Source: a bacterium
GTDB taxonomy: Bacteria; Armatimonadota; JACIXR01
Assembly (NCBI GenBank): GCA_014360495.1
Contig: JACIXR010000004.1
Coordinates: 193,983 to 257,982 of the forward strand
Direction: 5' to 3'
Length of the DNA: 64,000 nt
Part shown: positions 7,398 through 14,764 of the stretch, one piece after another
Layout: each line of letters begins with the position of its first letter
How positions within the stretch are numbered: position 1 is the stretch's first letter
The notes under the pieces: model-generated
Told to the model about the DNA's origin: nothing
What the model saw: only the letters and a program-made list of their open reading frames with translations
The model's database searches: none
Translations under genes and position numbers: made by a program

Positions 7398-8345
7398 ATG
7401 CCCGAGATAATCGCCCTGGGGGAAATCCTTATAGATTTCGTCTCCCTGCGTAAGGGTTTCCCCCTGTGGCGAGCTCCAGGCTTCTTAAAGGCAGCTGGCG
7501 GCGCGCCGGCGAATGTAGCTGCTGGGCTTGGTAAGCTGGGCGCTGATGTTGGATTCATTGGAAAGGTGGGGAACGACCCGTTTGGGCTTTTCCTAAAGAA
7601 TACTCTCCAGGAATGCAATGTGGATACTTCTCGCATCTTGATAAGCCCTCGGTATAGAACGACACTTGCCTTTGTCTCCTTAACCGAGGAAGGGGAAAGG
7701 GATTTCGTTTTCTTCCGCCACCCGGGAGCGGATATGATGCTCTCCCCAGATGAAATAGATGAAGAATATATAAAGGATGCGAAAATTCTCCATTTCGGCT
7801 CTATCTCTCTTATCAACGAGCCCTATCGTTCAGCTACCTTGCGTGCCCTTAGAATAGCAAAAAATAACGGACTTCTCATCTCCTATGACCCCAATCTTCG
7901 TATTTCCCTCTGGGAAAGCGAGGAGAAAGCGAAGGAGGGAATTAATTTGGGATTAAGCTTCGCCGATATAGTTAAGCTCAGCGAGGAGGAACTTTATTTC
8001 CTCACCGGGAAGGAAATAGAGGAGGGATGCGCTGAGATATTGGAAGCTGGGAAAAAGCTGGTCGTCATAACTTTGGGAGAAAAAGGATGCTATTATTGCA
8101 CCAAGGAGGGGAAAGGATATGTTGAGGGATTTAAAGTTAAAGTGGTTGATACGACAGGTGCGGGGGATGGATTTGTGGCAGGGATGCTTTACAAAATATT
8201 AGAGTTTGGTGAGGATTTCCCTAAAAGAGGGGAGGAAATATTCCGCTTCGCCAACGCGGTTGGTGCTCTAACCTGTGGGAAAAGGGGTGCTATAAGGGGT
8301 TTGCCCACCCTTCGGCAGGTGAGGAGGTTTTTGGCTAAGAGATGA
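7398..8345 (+). CDS. PfkB-family sugar kinase, fructokinase-like
   Basis: Ribokinase-fold kinase of 315 residues. The N-terminal sugar-binding stretch is ALGEILIDFV with GGAPANVAAGLGKLGA. The C-terminal signature DTTGAGDGFVAG contains the catalytic Asp. The pattern fits bacterial fructokinases (ScrK/Frk), which make fructose 6-phosphate, the substrate of the PFKs on either side. Other hexose or nucleoside substrates are possible. It lies 3 nt after the first PFK and its TGA overlaps the ATG of the second, so the three form one translationally coupled glycolytic operon. Confidence 0.88.
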   Translation: MPEIIALGEILIDFVSLRKGFPLWRAPGFLKAAGGAPANVAAGLGKLGADVGFIGKVGNDPFGLFLKNTLQECNVDTSRILISPRYRTTLAFVSLTEEGERDFVFFRHPGADMMLSPDEIDEEYIKDAKILHFGSISLINEPYRSATLRALRIAKNNGLLISYDPNLRISLWESEEKAKEGINLGLSFADIVKLSEEELYFLTGKEIEEGCAEILEAGKKLVVITLGEKGCYYCTKEGKGYVEGFKVKVVDTTGAGDGFVAGMLYKILEFGEDFPKRGEEIFRFANAVGALTCGKRGAIRGLPTLRQVRRFLAKR

Positions 8346-9301
8346 GGATTGGTGTCTTAACAAGCGGAGGAGACGCCCCTGGGATGAATGCCGCTATAAG
8401 GGCTGTTGTTCGCACTGCGATTTATTATGGAGCTTCCGTGGTGGGGATAAAAAAGGGGTATCAAGGATTAATAGACGATTTAGTTATCCCTATGGATGCA
8501 TCTACAGTGGGAGGGATTATAAACAGGGGAGGAACGATATTGGAGACGGCGAGGGCGGAAGATTTCAAGAGAAAGGAAGTGCAGAAAAAAGCGGTTGAGA
8601 ACATCAAGAAACGCGATATAGATGCTTTGATAGTTATAGGCGGAAATGGAACGCTGAAGGGGGCGATTTCCCTTTATAAGGAGTGGGGAATTCCCCTAAA
8701 TCAGGTTGCCTCAACCATTGATAACGACCTTCCGGGCACTGATGTGACAATTGGATTTGATACCGCGGTCAATACCGCTTTGGAGATAATAGACCGCATA
8801 AGGGATACGGCTGTTTCCTTTGAGAGGATATTCGTTGTTGAAGTAATGGGAAGGGATAGGGGATTTATCGCTTTGGAGGTAGGGATTGCAGGTGGGGCGG
8901 AGTTCATAATTATTCCCGAGGTTCCCTTTGAGTTCGGCAAGTTGATTAAGAAGATAGAGGAGGGGAAGAAAAGGGGAAAGCGCTCCTGTGTGATTGTTTT
9001 AGCTGAGGGTGCGGGGAAGGCAGATGAACTGGCGAAAAGGATAAAGGAAGAGACGGGATTGGAGACGAGGGGGAGCGTGGTTGGTTATGCGCAGAGGGGC
9101 GGTTGTCCTACAGCTAAAGACAGGATATTGGCGACAATGCTTGGGGCGAAGGCTGTTCAACTTTGCATGGAGGATAAATTTGGTTATCTTGTTGGAATCA
9201 AGGGAGGGGAGGTATCGGCAACACATTTCAGCCAATTGGAGGGGGTGGAGAAAAAAATTGACTTGACACTGCTTGAGATAGCGGGCATACTTTCAATATG
9301 A
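8342..9301 (+). CDS. pfkA: 6-phosphofructokinase, ATP-type signature
   Basis: Second PFK of the operon, 319 residues, the usual length of bacterial ATP-PFK. The donor loop reads GGNGT (100-104), with Gly at the E. coli Gly104 position as in ATP enzymes. The next motif is ASTIDND, with Ser at the Gly124 position. The Asp that normally precedes Gly104 (Asp103, Mg-ATP binding) is Asn here, which is unusual. TIDNDLPGTD, MGRDRGF and GYAQRGG are intact. The start overlaps the sugar-kinase stop (ATGA). It may be an ATP- (or ADP-) using partner of the PPi enzyme, or a less active or regulatory paralogue. Confidence 0.9.
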   Translation: MRIGVLTSGGDAPGMNAAIRAVVRTAIYYGASVVGIKKGYQGLIDDLVIPMDASTVGGIINRGGTILETARAEDFKRKEVQKKAVENIKKRDIDALIVIGGNGTLKGAISLYKEWGIPLNQVASTIDNDLPGTDVTIGFDTAVNTALEIIDRIRDTAVSFERIFVVEVMGRDRGFIALEVGIAGGAEFIIIPEVPFEFGKLIKKIEEGKKRGKRSCVIVLAEGAGKADELAKRIKEETGLETRGSVVGYAQRGGCPTAKDRILATMLGAKAVQLCMEDKFGYLVGIKGGEVSATHFSQLEGVEKKIDLTLLEIAGILSI

Positions 9302-9624
9302 AATTAGAAGAATTCAAAGAGATAGTGAAGCGGGAGTTCGGAGCTAGATTGGAACATGCAACGCCGGCGAATGTGCAGGAGTTCATAATGAGCTTTTACG
9401 CTGGGCTAAGCGGTAAGAGGGAAGGCAGATATGATATAGAGGAGAGAGCTTCATCCTATGAGGAGATAGTAAAGGATTTTCTCGCTAGTGTGCTGGAGCA
9501 TCCATCTGACGAAGCTATTATTTTGCTATGGCTTTTAGCTTTGGAGCTCCTTTTTGCCGTCATTGAACCGATTGAAAGAGAGAGAATAGGAAAATTTTTA
9601 AATAATTTGCAAGAAGATATTTGA
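9298..9624 (+). CDS. conserved-looking protein of unknown function
   Basis: A 108-residue protein whose ATG overlaps the pfkA stop (ATGA), so it is coupled to the PFK operon. It looks helical and acidic, with a hydrophobic helix LWLLALELLFAVIEPI near residues 78-93 that could be a membrane or packing helix. I recognise no family. Its TGA stop lies in the -35 box of the next promoter. Confidence 0.7.
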   Translation: MKLEEFKEIVKREFGARLEHATPANVQEFIMSFYAGLSGKREGRYDIEERASSYEEIVKDFLASVLEHPSDEAIILLWLLALELLFAVIEPIERERIGKFLNNLQEDI

Positions 9625-9650
9625 CAAAAAATCGTTTTCCCATTTATACT
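9621..9650 (+). promoter_or_regulatory. strong promoter for the Met/Gly-rich small protein
   Basis: TTGACA (9621-9626), 18-nt spacer, TATACT (9645-9650). This is one of the closest matches to the sigma-70 consensus in the window. The Shine-Dalgarno AAGGAGGTG follows at 9675-9683. Confidence 0.75.
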
Positions 9651-9689
9651 ATTTGAAATTATAATATTAGCAGGAAGGAGGTGAAACAA

Positions 9690-9974
9690 TTGGCTACTGG
9701 CGGAAAGCAGGTAAGCCCGGCGGTAGCGGTGATAGTCATCATCATCGTGTTGGCTATCATCGTCGCGGTGTACTTCTGGGCTGCCGGAGCTAAGAAGCCT
9801 ACCGGGGCGCAGCCTCCAATGGGCAAGATGGGACCCAATATGCCTGGAGGCAAGGGTCCGGGTATGAATATGCCTGGAGGCAAGGGTCCAATGATGCCCG
9901 GTGGTCCCGGAATGAAGGTACCCGTGGCACCGCCGACCGGCGGCGCGCCTGAAGGGGCGCAAACCGGACAGTAG
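9690..9974 (+). CDS. small membrane protein with Met/Gly/Pro-rich repeat tail
   Basis: About 94 residues. The start is TTG 9690, 6-7 nt after AAGGAGGTGA; the GTG at 9681 lies inside the Shine-Dalgarno. A short N-terminus precedes one transmembrane helix (AVIVIIIVLAIIVAVYFWAA). The rest is a low-complexity tail with NMPGGKGPGMNMPGGKGPM, then a Pro/Gly-rich end. Met-rich periplasmic tails can bind copper or silver, but there are no His or Cys residues here to support a specific metal. It has its own strong promoter and a following hairpin, so it is a monocistronic and probably well expressed gene of unknown role. Confidence 0.8.
   Translation: MATGGKQVSPAVAVIVIIIVLAIIVAVYFWAAGAKKPTGAQPPMGKMGPNMPGGKGPGMNMPGGKGPMMPGGPGMKVPVAPPTGGAPEGAQTGQ
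9837..9889 (+). repeat. 23-bp direct repeat inside the Met/Gly-rich gene
   Basis: The unit beginning AATATGCCTGGAGGCAAGGG occurs at 9837-9859 and again at 9867-9889, a period of 30 nt (10 codons). It encodes NMPGGKGP twice. The identity is exact at DNA level, so the duplication is recent or maintained by slippage. Confidence 0.85.
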
Positions 9975-9983
9975 GAAACAAAA

Positions 9984-10013
9984 CGGGTGGGAGGGTTATT
10001 TTCCTCCCACCCG
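9984..10013 (+). terminator. hairpin after the small membrane protein gene
   Basis: CGGGTGGGAGG, an 8-nt loop, then CCTCCCACCCG, an 11-bp GC-rich stem. It lies 9 nt after the stop. No T-run follows, so termination would be non-canonical. A 3'-stabilising role is equally possible. Confidence 0.55.
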
Positions 10014-10045
10014 CGCCATACTATAATTTATAAAGGGTGAACGCT

Positions 10046-10381
10046 ATGAAATACAACGAGGAATTAGAAGAAAAAGTAAAGAAAGGACAAGCACCAGTAG
10101 AAGTCGTTCTCTTCCATGGAGCGGATGGTGCTAATCTTGCATACAAACACGGTTTCATCTGCTCCTGGAAGGAAGATGGGATATGGTTCCACGAGTTTGA
10201 AGTCGCCTTCTCAACTCGCAGGAAAGGCGAAGTTAAGTTTAGGGACCATATCCACTTCATTCCTTGGGGGAGTATAAGGGATATAAGAGTTCTCGTAGGT
10301 GAAGAGGCTGTAAGCTTGGAGGAGGCGATGAAGATTATAGAGATAGCGGAGAAAGAAAAAGAAAAAGAAGGGATACCATAA
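10046..10381 (+). CDS. hypothetical cytoplasmic protein
   Basis: 111 residues, starting at ATG 10046 behind AAAGGGTGA. It has a mixed beta/alpha character with many aromatic residues in the middle (FICSWKEDGIWFHEFEVAFS, HIHFIPWGSIRDIRVLV) and a lysine/glutamate-rich helical end. The beta-rich core with IPWGSIRDIRV recalls PH-like or YcxB-type small domains, but I cannot assign a family. No signal peptide is seen. A large hairpin follows it. Confidence 0.7.
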   Translation: MKYNEELEEKVKKGQAPVEVVLFHGADGANLAYKHGFICSWKEDGIWFHEFEVAFSTRRKGEVKFRDHIHFIPWGSIRDIRVLVGEEAVSLEEAMKIIEIAEKEKEKEGIP

Positions 10382-10389
10382 GAATTTGA

Positions 10390-10471
10390 GCGGGGGTCCT
10401 AAGCCCGATACTAAATTTTGGGACATTGCGAGCGCGATAAAATTTTAGTGGGAAAGGACTCCCGCCTTTTT
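10390..10471 (+). terminator. long imperfect hairpin with T-run before pheT
   Basis: The outer arm GCGGGGGTCC (10390-10399) pairs with GGACTCCCGC (10456-10465, one wobble). An inner arm ACTAAATTTT pairs with AAAATTTTAGT. Smaller CCC/GGG pairs join them across A-rich internal loops. TTTTT follows at 10467-10471. The whole folds as a single stem of about 76 nt. It can terminate the upstream unit. There is no T-box consensus, so I do not call it a tRNA-sensing leader, and the pheT promoter lies downstream of it. Confidence 0.65.
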
Positions 10472-10484
10472 ATCACTTAATTTC

Positions 10485-10513
10485 TTGATGTAGTGAACTA
10501 ACCGCTTTAAAAT
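10485..10513 (+). promoter_or_regulatory. pheT promoter, leaderless arrangement
   Basis: TTGATG (10485-10490), 17 nt, TAAAAT (10508-10513). The pheT ATG is at 10521, only 7 nt after the -10, so the predicted transcription start coincides with the start codon. No Shine-Dalgarno is visible. Confidence 0.6.
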
Positions 10514-10520
10514 TATAGAT

Positions 10521-12548
10521 ATGTTAGTTCCATTAGATTGGCTGAAGGAGATATTAAATATTGAGCTACCCGCGAAAGAGATTGCCCATATCCTCACTAT
10601 GCTCGGCTTCGAGGTAGAGGGGATAGAGGGCACCGAATCTCCTATATTCAACATAAAGGTAACCTCCAATAGAGGAGATTGCCTCTCCATCATCGGAATA
10701 GCAAGGGAGCTTTCCGCCAAGCTCTCCCTTCCCCTTAACCTTCCACATTTCACAGTAGAAGAGGGGGATAAAAGAGCGGAAGAGCTTGCGGAAGTGGAAA
10801 TTTGGGAACCAGACCTTTGTCCTCGCTACTGCGCCCGCATAGTTTTAGGGGTTGAGGTCAAGGAAAGCCCTCCTTGGCTTCAAGAGCGGCTCGCTAAGGC
10901 GGGTCTAAGAGCGATAAACAATGTGGTGGACGCGACAAATTATACTATGCTCCTCACCGGTCAGCCGATTCATGCCTTTGATTACGACCTTTTGAGAAAA
11001 AGGAAAATAATCGTTCGCCGAGCTAATGAAGGTGAAAAGCTTATAACCCTTGACGGGGTTGAGAGAGAATTATCCTCCGATATGCTCGTCATTGCCGATG
11101 CAGAGAGAGCCGTCGCAATCGCGGGAGTGATGGGAGGACAAAATACAGAGGTCACCTTTGGAACAGAGAATGTCCTGATTGAGGCAGCTCATTTCAACTC
11201 CGCTTCCATTCGCAGGACCTCTCGTGCGCTCTCTATGTCAACCGATGCCTCCTATCGCTTTGAGAGATATGTGGACCCCTACCTTCCACCCCAAGCAGCG
11301 ACCTATTGTGCCTCCCTCATCAAAAGTCTTGCCGGAGGAGAAGTAGCTAAAGGAATTATAGATGTCTATCCCCAAAAGATATTCCCAAGGATAATAGACT
11401 TTCCTTATAAGCTAACAAATCAGCTTCTTGGCACGAATCTCTCCAAGGAGAGAATCATCTATTATCTAAAAAACATAAATTTGGATGTTCGGGATGAGGG
11501 GGAGAAATTGGTCGTCATCTGTCCTACTTATCGTCCCGATTTAAAGGAGCCAGCTGATTTGGTGGAGGAGATAGCCCGCCTCTTTGGCTATGATAACATC
11601 CCCACAACCCTCCCCCTCGCAAGGGTTAGTCTCGGACACAAAATGGAGGCGCTCGCCTTTGATGATGAACTCAAGGAAATACTTCTCCGTCTCGGACTTT
11701 GGGAGATTACAACCCATAGCCTTATAAGCAAAAGCGAAAGAGAGAGATTTTTCATAGATGAAGATATCATTGGAGTTCGCAACGCCTTGAGCGAGGAATA
11801 TTCATACCTTCGTCCCTCAATTATTCCCTCTTTAGCGAAAGTTGCTTCTCACAATTTCTCTTACGGCATCACGGATATAGCGGTTTTTGAGATTGGGAAG
11901 GTCTATAGAAAGGAAGGAGAAGAGAAAGTCCTGGGGATAGCGGTTGCTGGCGGGAGGGAGAAAAGCTGGCGAACGGGCAAAGAGGGATTGATAAACGATT
12001 TCTTTTACATGAAGGGAATATTGGAAAGCCTGCTTGAAGCTTTAGGGATAAGAGGCGATTTCCAACCGGCTCAACATCCCCTCCTAAATCCCCTATGCTC
12101 CGCGAAAATAGAGATAGAGGATAAGGACATTGGGTTTATCGGCGAGATTGGAGAGCAATTGAGGGATTTTTATGATATAGATAAACCACTTTATCTCGGC
12201 GAGATAAGCGTTGATAGATTAAGGGAGGAAAGAAAGGAGAAAAAGATTTTCTCCCCTCTACCTAAATTCCCCTCCGTTGAGAGGGATTTATCAATCATCG
12301 TCAAAAAGGAATTGACGGCTGGGAGAATAGTAGAGATAATTAGAGAGGTAAGCGGAGATTTGCTTGATGATGTTTTCCTTTTTGATGTTTATGAAGGGAA
12401 GCCGGTTCCGGAAGGGGAGAGGAGTCTCACTTTCTCCCTAACCTTCCGCGCCAAGGACAGAACCCTATCATCTGAGGAAGTAGATTCGCTGGTGAATTTA
12501 ATAAAGAATGTTTTAAAGGAAAGATTGGAGGCGAAAATAAGAGAATGA
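10521..12548 (+). CDS. pheT: phenylalanyl-tRNA synthetase beta subunit, short form
   Basis: 675 residues of the beta chain of the (alpha-beta)2 enzyme that charges tRNA-Phe. The usual beta chain is about 800 residues. Here MLVPLDWLKEIL to GFEVEGIEG runs directly into NIKVTSNRGDCLSIIGIARE. The OB-fold tRNA-binding domain normally at about residues 40-150 is absent. The B3/B4 editing region (from about residue 110), B5 and the catalytic-like core (EEIARLFGYDNIPTTLP) and the C-terminal anticodon-binding FDX-ACB domain (PLPKFPSVERDLSIIVK) are all present. pheS is not adjacent. The TGA overlaps the ATG of the next gene. Confidence 0.93.
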   Translation: MLVPLDWLKEILNIELPAKEIAHILTMLGFEVEGIEGTESPIFNIKVTSNRGDCLSIIGIARELSAKLSLPLNLPHFTVEEGDKRAEELAEVEIWEPDLCPRYCARIVLGVEVKESPPWLQERLAKAGLRAINNVVDATNYTMLLTGQPIHAFDYDLLRKRKIIVRRANEGEKLITLDGVERELSSDMLVIADAERAVAIAGVMGGQNTEVTFGTENVLIEAAHFNSASIRRTSRALSMSTDASYRFERYVDPYLPPQAATYCASLIKSLAGGEVAKGIIDVYPQKIFPRIIDFPYKLTNQLLGTNLSKERIIYYLKNINLDVRDEGEKLVVICPTYRPDLKEPADLVEEIARLFGYDNIPTTLPLARVSLGHKMEALAFDDELKEILLRLGLWEITTHSLISKSERERFFIDEDIIGVRNALSEEYSYLRPSIIPSLAKVASHNFSYGITDIAVFEIGKVYRKEGEEKVLGIAVAGGREKSWRTGKEGLINDFFYMKGILESLLEALGIRGDFQPAQHPLLNPLCSAKIEIEDKDIGFIGEIGEQLRDFYDIDKPLYLGEISVDRLREERKEKKIFSPLPKFPSVERDLSIIVKKELTAGRIVEIIREVSGDLLDDVFLFDVYEGKPVPEGERSLTFSLTFRAKDRTLSSEEVDSLVNLIKNVLKERLEAKIRE

Positions 12549-13213
12549 GCAAGGACGAGCAGCTTGGGAGCGTTTCAGTTAAGGAGATAGAAGAAGCTAT
12601 CTCCGAGGTTAAAGGCGTTAACGGTGTTAAAGTCGTAGCAGATGGGGAAGGCAAAATTGAGGAAGTCCATGTTATCGTTGATGCGAAGCGCTCTCCCAAG
12701 CAAGTGGTGAGGGATATAGAATCTGTTCTATTGGCGAAGTGTAATGTAGCAGTTGACCATAGGAAGATAAGTGTTGCCCAGATAGGCGAGGAACCTCGTT
12801 CCGCTCACATCCGCCTTCAATTCCTTGATATTTCCCTCTACATATCTGCTATAAAGGCGAGGGCTTTCGTGAGGTTGAAGAGGGGAGACGAGATAGTGGA
12901 GGGGGAAGCCGTCGGTCCAGCGAGCACAAGAAACATCCCTTATCTTTTCTCTCAAGCTACATTGAAGGCGATTGAAAAATGCCTTCCCGAGGAGGTTTCC
13001 CTTTCCCTTGACGACTTGATGATAACGAATTCAAAGGGGAGGGAAACGGTTGTCGTCCTCATAGACCTTGTGACCTTGAACGGAGAGGAACCGCTTGCCG
13101 GCGCCGCCCTGGTCAAGCAGGATATCGGAAAGGCAACTGTTTTGGCTACATTGAACGCCATAAACAGGCGGCTCGGGATTTATTTAAGCGAAGCGGCACC
13201 AGAGAAGGAATGA
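12545..13213 (+). CDS. conserved two-part protein of unknown function
   Basis: 222 residues, coupled to pheT by an ATGA overlap. The N-terminal half (about residues 8-80) has an alpha-beta pattern like a small ACT- or dsRBD-sized domain (EEAISEVKGVNGVKVVADGE then EEVHVIVDAKRSPKQVVRDI). The C-terminal half contains AFVRLKRGDEIVEGEAVGPA and ATLKAIEKCL, a repeated strand-helix motif I have seen in unnamed conserved proteins. No catalytic motif, signal peptide or membrane helix is visible. I do not assign a function. Confidence 0.75.
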   Translation: MSKDEQLGSVSVKEIEEAISEVKGVNGVKVVADGEGKIEEVHVIVDAKRSPKQVVRDIESVLLAKCNVAVDHRKISVAQIGEEPRSAHIRLQFLDISLYISAIKARAFVRLKRGDEIVEGEAVGPASTRNIPYLFSQATLKAIEKCLPEEVSLSLDDLMITNSKGRETVVVLIDLVTLNGEEPLAGAALVKQDIGKATVLATLNAINRRLGIYLSEAAPEKE

Positions 13214-13280
13214 AAAAGCCCCTTATCCCCCGGCGAAGCGGAGCGAAGCCGAAAATCAAGCTGAGCGGGAGCGTAGTGTC

Positions 13281-13309
13281 TCACCCCTGAAATAGCGGAG
13301 AAGGGGTGA
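13281..13309 (+). other. hairpin in the leader of the small peptide gene
   Basis: TCACCCCT (13281-13288) and AGGGGTGA (13302-13309) form an 8-bp stem with a 13-nt loop. It sits in a GC-rich 120-nt stretch (13214-13333) that also contains the near-repeats GCGAAGCGGAGCGAAGC and GAGCGGGAGCG. No known riboswitch core was recognised. It lies just before the Shine-Dalgarno of the 27-residue peptide gene. Confidence 0.5.
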
Positions 13310-13333
13310 AGAAAAAGCCAGGAGGTGAGAGAT

Positions 13334-13417
13334 ATGGCGAGGTTTTACAAAATCATCGCCGCCGTCCTGGGCTTCCTCCTGCTCGGCGGAGCTTCCACCG
13401 TTTTCTGGCCCACATAG
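13334..13417 (+). CDS. 27-residue hydrophobic peptide
   Basis: A short gene behind a near-perfect Shine-Dalgarno (CCAGGAGGTGAGAGAT then ATG). It encodes MARFYKIIAAVLGFLLLGGA followed by STVFWPT: a basic start, one membrane-spanning or signal-like helix, and a short aromatic end. It is followed within 30 nt by the first of two membrane HD-GYP genes. It could be a small membrane subunit, a secreted signal peptide or a leader peptide. The Shine-Dalgarno quality and hydrophobic pattern support translation; the function is unknown. Confidence 0.6.
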   Translation: MARFYKIIAAVLGFLLLGGASTVFWPT

Positions 13418-13444
13418 CCGGGCGGATGAGGGGATAAGAAAGAA

Positions 13445-14764
13445 ATGGAGCGAAGGCTCTTAAAATTACAAATCTACGCCTGGACCCTGGGATTAACATC
13501 CCTACCATTTCTCATCATCCTTTCGCGTTACTTCCCCTTTTCCCCCCTTGAACCCCTTTTCCTTATCCTTCTTGTCCCTGCCACTCTCCTTTTCCTTTAT
13601 GGCGTTTCTCTTCCATTGGGAGGAATGGAAGTAGTACCAGTATTCCCACTGGTAACGACGGCTATTATATTTTACGGTCCAGCAGCCGGAGCATGGCTTC
13701 ATTCTTTTTCTTTTTTCCTATCGGTCTTCTTTAATCAAAAAAGGAGAGCATCCCTTTTAAGCGGCGATTTTAAAAAATCACTTCAAGGTTTATCCTTCCT
13801 TTTCATCAATATGGGTAGCTTTACTTATTCTGGCGGAATCACGGGTTTATCATGGGTCTATGCCAGTCATTCCTCACCTCCCTCTCAATGCTATCTACAC
13901 ATTTCCGCTCTTTGTTTAATGGGAATAATATATTTTGTCTTGGATACCGTTTCTATGAGCATAGCAGGAGCGCTGTGGACAGGTAAATCGTTTGCGGAGA
14001 TTTGGCTGACAAATTACTCATGGAGTGCCATTCTTGTCTTCTTAGAAGTCGCTTTGGGCGTCCTCTATGTTCTTTTGTATCTCTTGGGTGGAATCCCCCT
14101 TCTCTTAATAGGTTTCTCTTTCCTTGCGGTTTTGCGTCTCGGTTATCTTGTTCATTTGGAGAAGATAAGGATTCTCAACCTCTTTATGGAGCTTCTCCAC
14201 GAACAGCTTGCGAGATTGGATTTACCAACTAAGGAGCATTGCGATATGGTGGGAAGATTGGCTTCAGCCGTCGGGAAAGCTATGGGAATTCCCTGGTGGA
14301 GAAGAGAACAGCTATCATATGCGGCGAGGCTTCACGACATCGGGAAAATAGCAATTGATGAGAAGATACTTGAAAGTACCCAATCTCTTACTCCTCGTGA
14401 AAGGGAGGAGATACGCAGACATACTTCCGTTCCCTATCAAGCGATGCGCGAAGTTCCCTATCTTCGCCATGTAGGCTATTGGATACTCCTCCATCACGAG
14501 AAGGAGGACGGCTCTGGCTATTGGGGAAGGATGGGGGATGAGATTCCAATAGAGGCGAAGATATTGGGCGTTGTTGATGCGATTCATGCCCTTATATCTC
14601 CTCGCCCCTATCGCTCCGAAAGTCCATCTTTTACTCTCGAAGAGGCGCTCCAGATTTTGTATGAGGAAGCAGAGAGGGGGAAGTGGGATAAGAGGGTTTT
14701 GGATACTATGAGACATATCTTTAGCCAAAACAAAGAAATCAGGGAGATGCTCAATGAGGGGTAA
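13445..14764 (+). CDS. membrane-bound HD-GYP domain protein (first of a pair)
   Basis: 439 residues. The N-terminal half (about 10-235) is a set of roughly seven hydrophobic helices, a membrane sensor of unnamed type. The C-terminal half is an HD-GYP domain: HDIGKIAIDEKIL, then HHEKEDGSGYW and MGDEIPIEAKILGVVDAIHA. The metal-binding His/Asp residues are intact; Pro of GYP is Trp. HD-GYP enzymes hydrolyse cyclic di-GMP (some cGAMP) to control motility, biofilm or development. The next gene has the same layout and overlaps it by 11 nt, so they are co-expressed and perhaps form a heterodimer. Confidence 0.9.
   Translation: MERRLLKLQIYAWTLGLTSLPFLIILSRYFPFSPLEPLFLILLVPATLLFLYGVSLPLGGMEVVPVFPLVTTAIIFYGPAAGAWLHSFSFFLSVFFNQKRRASLLSGDFKKSLQGLSFLFINMGSFTYSGGITGLSWVYASHSSPPSQCYLHISALCLMGIIYFVLDTVSMSIAGALWTGKSFAEIWLTNYSWSAILVFLEVALGVLYVLLYLLGGIPLLLIGFSFLAVLRLGYLVHLEKIRILNLFMELLHEQLARLDLPTKEHCDMVGRLASAVGKAMGIPWWRREQLSYAARLHDIGKIAIDEKILESTQSLTPREREEIRRHTSVPYQAMREVPYLRHVGYWILLHHEKEDGSGYWGRMGDEIPIEAKILGVVDAIHALISPRPYRSESPSFTLEEALQILYEEAERGKWDKRVLDTMRHIFSQNKEIREMLNEG

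Noticed and set aside
9456-9962. 168-residue minus-strand ORF rich in His and Arg
   Set aside because: Shadow of the Met/Gly-rich gene; its composition is produced by the antisense of repeats.
10382-10520. T-box or Phe attenuator before pheT
   Set aside because: No T-box consensus, no Phe-rich leader peptide, and the pheT promoter lies after the hairpin.
13214-13333. Cyclic di-GMP riboswitch before HD-GYP genes
   Set aside because: The GC-rich structured stretch does not show the conserved core of either known c-di-GMP riboswitch class.
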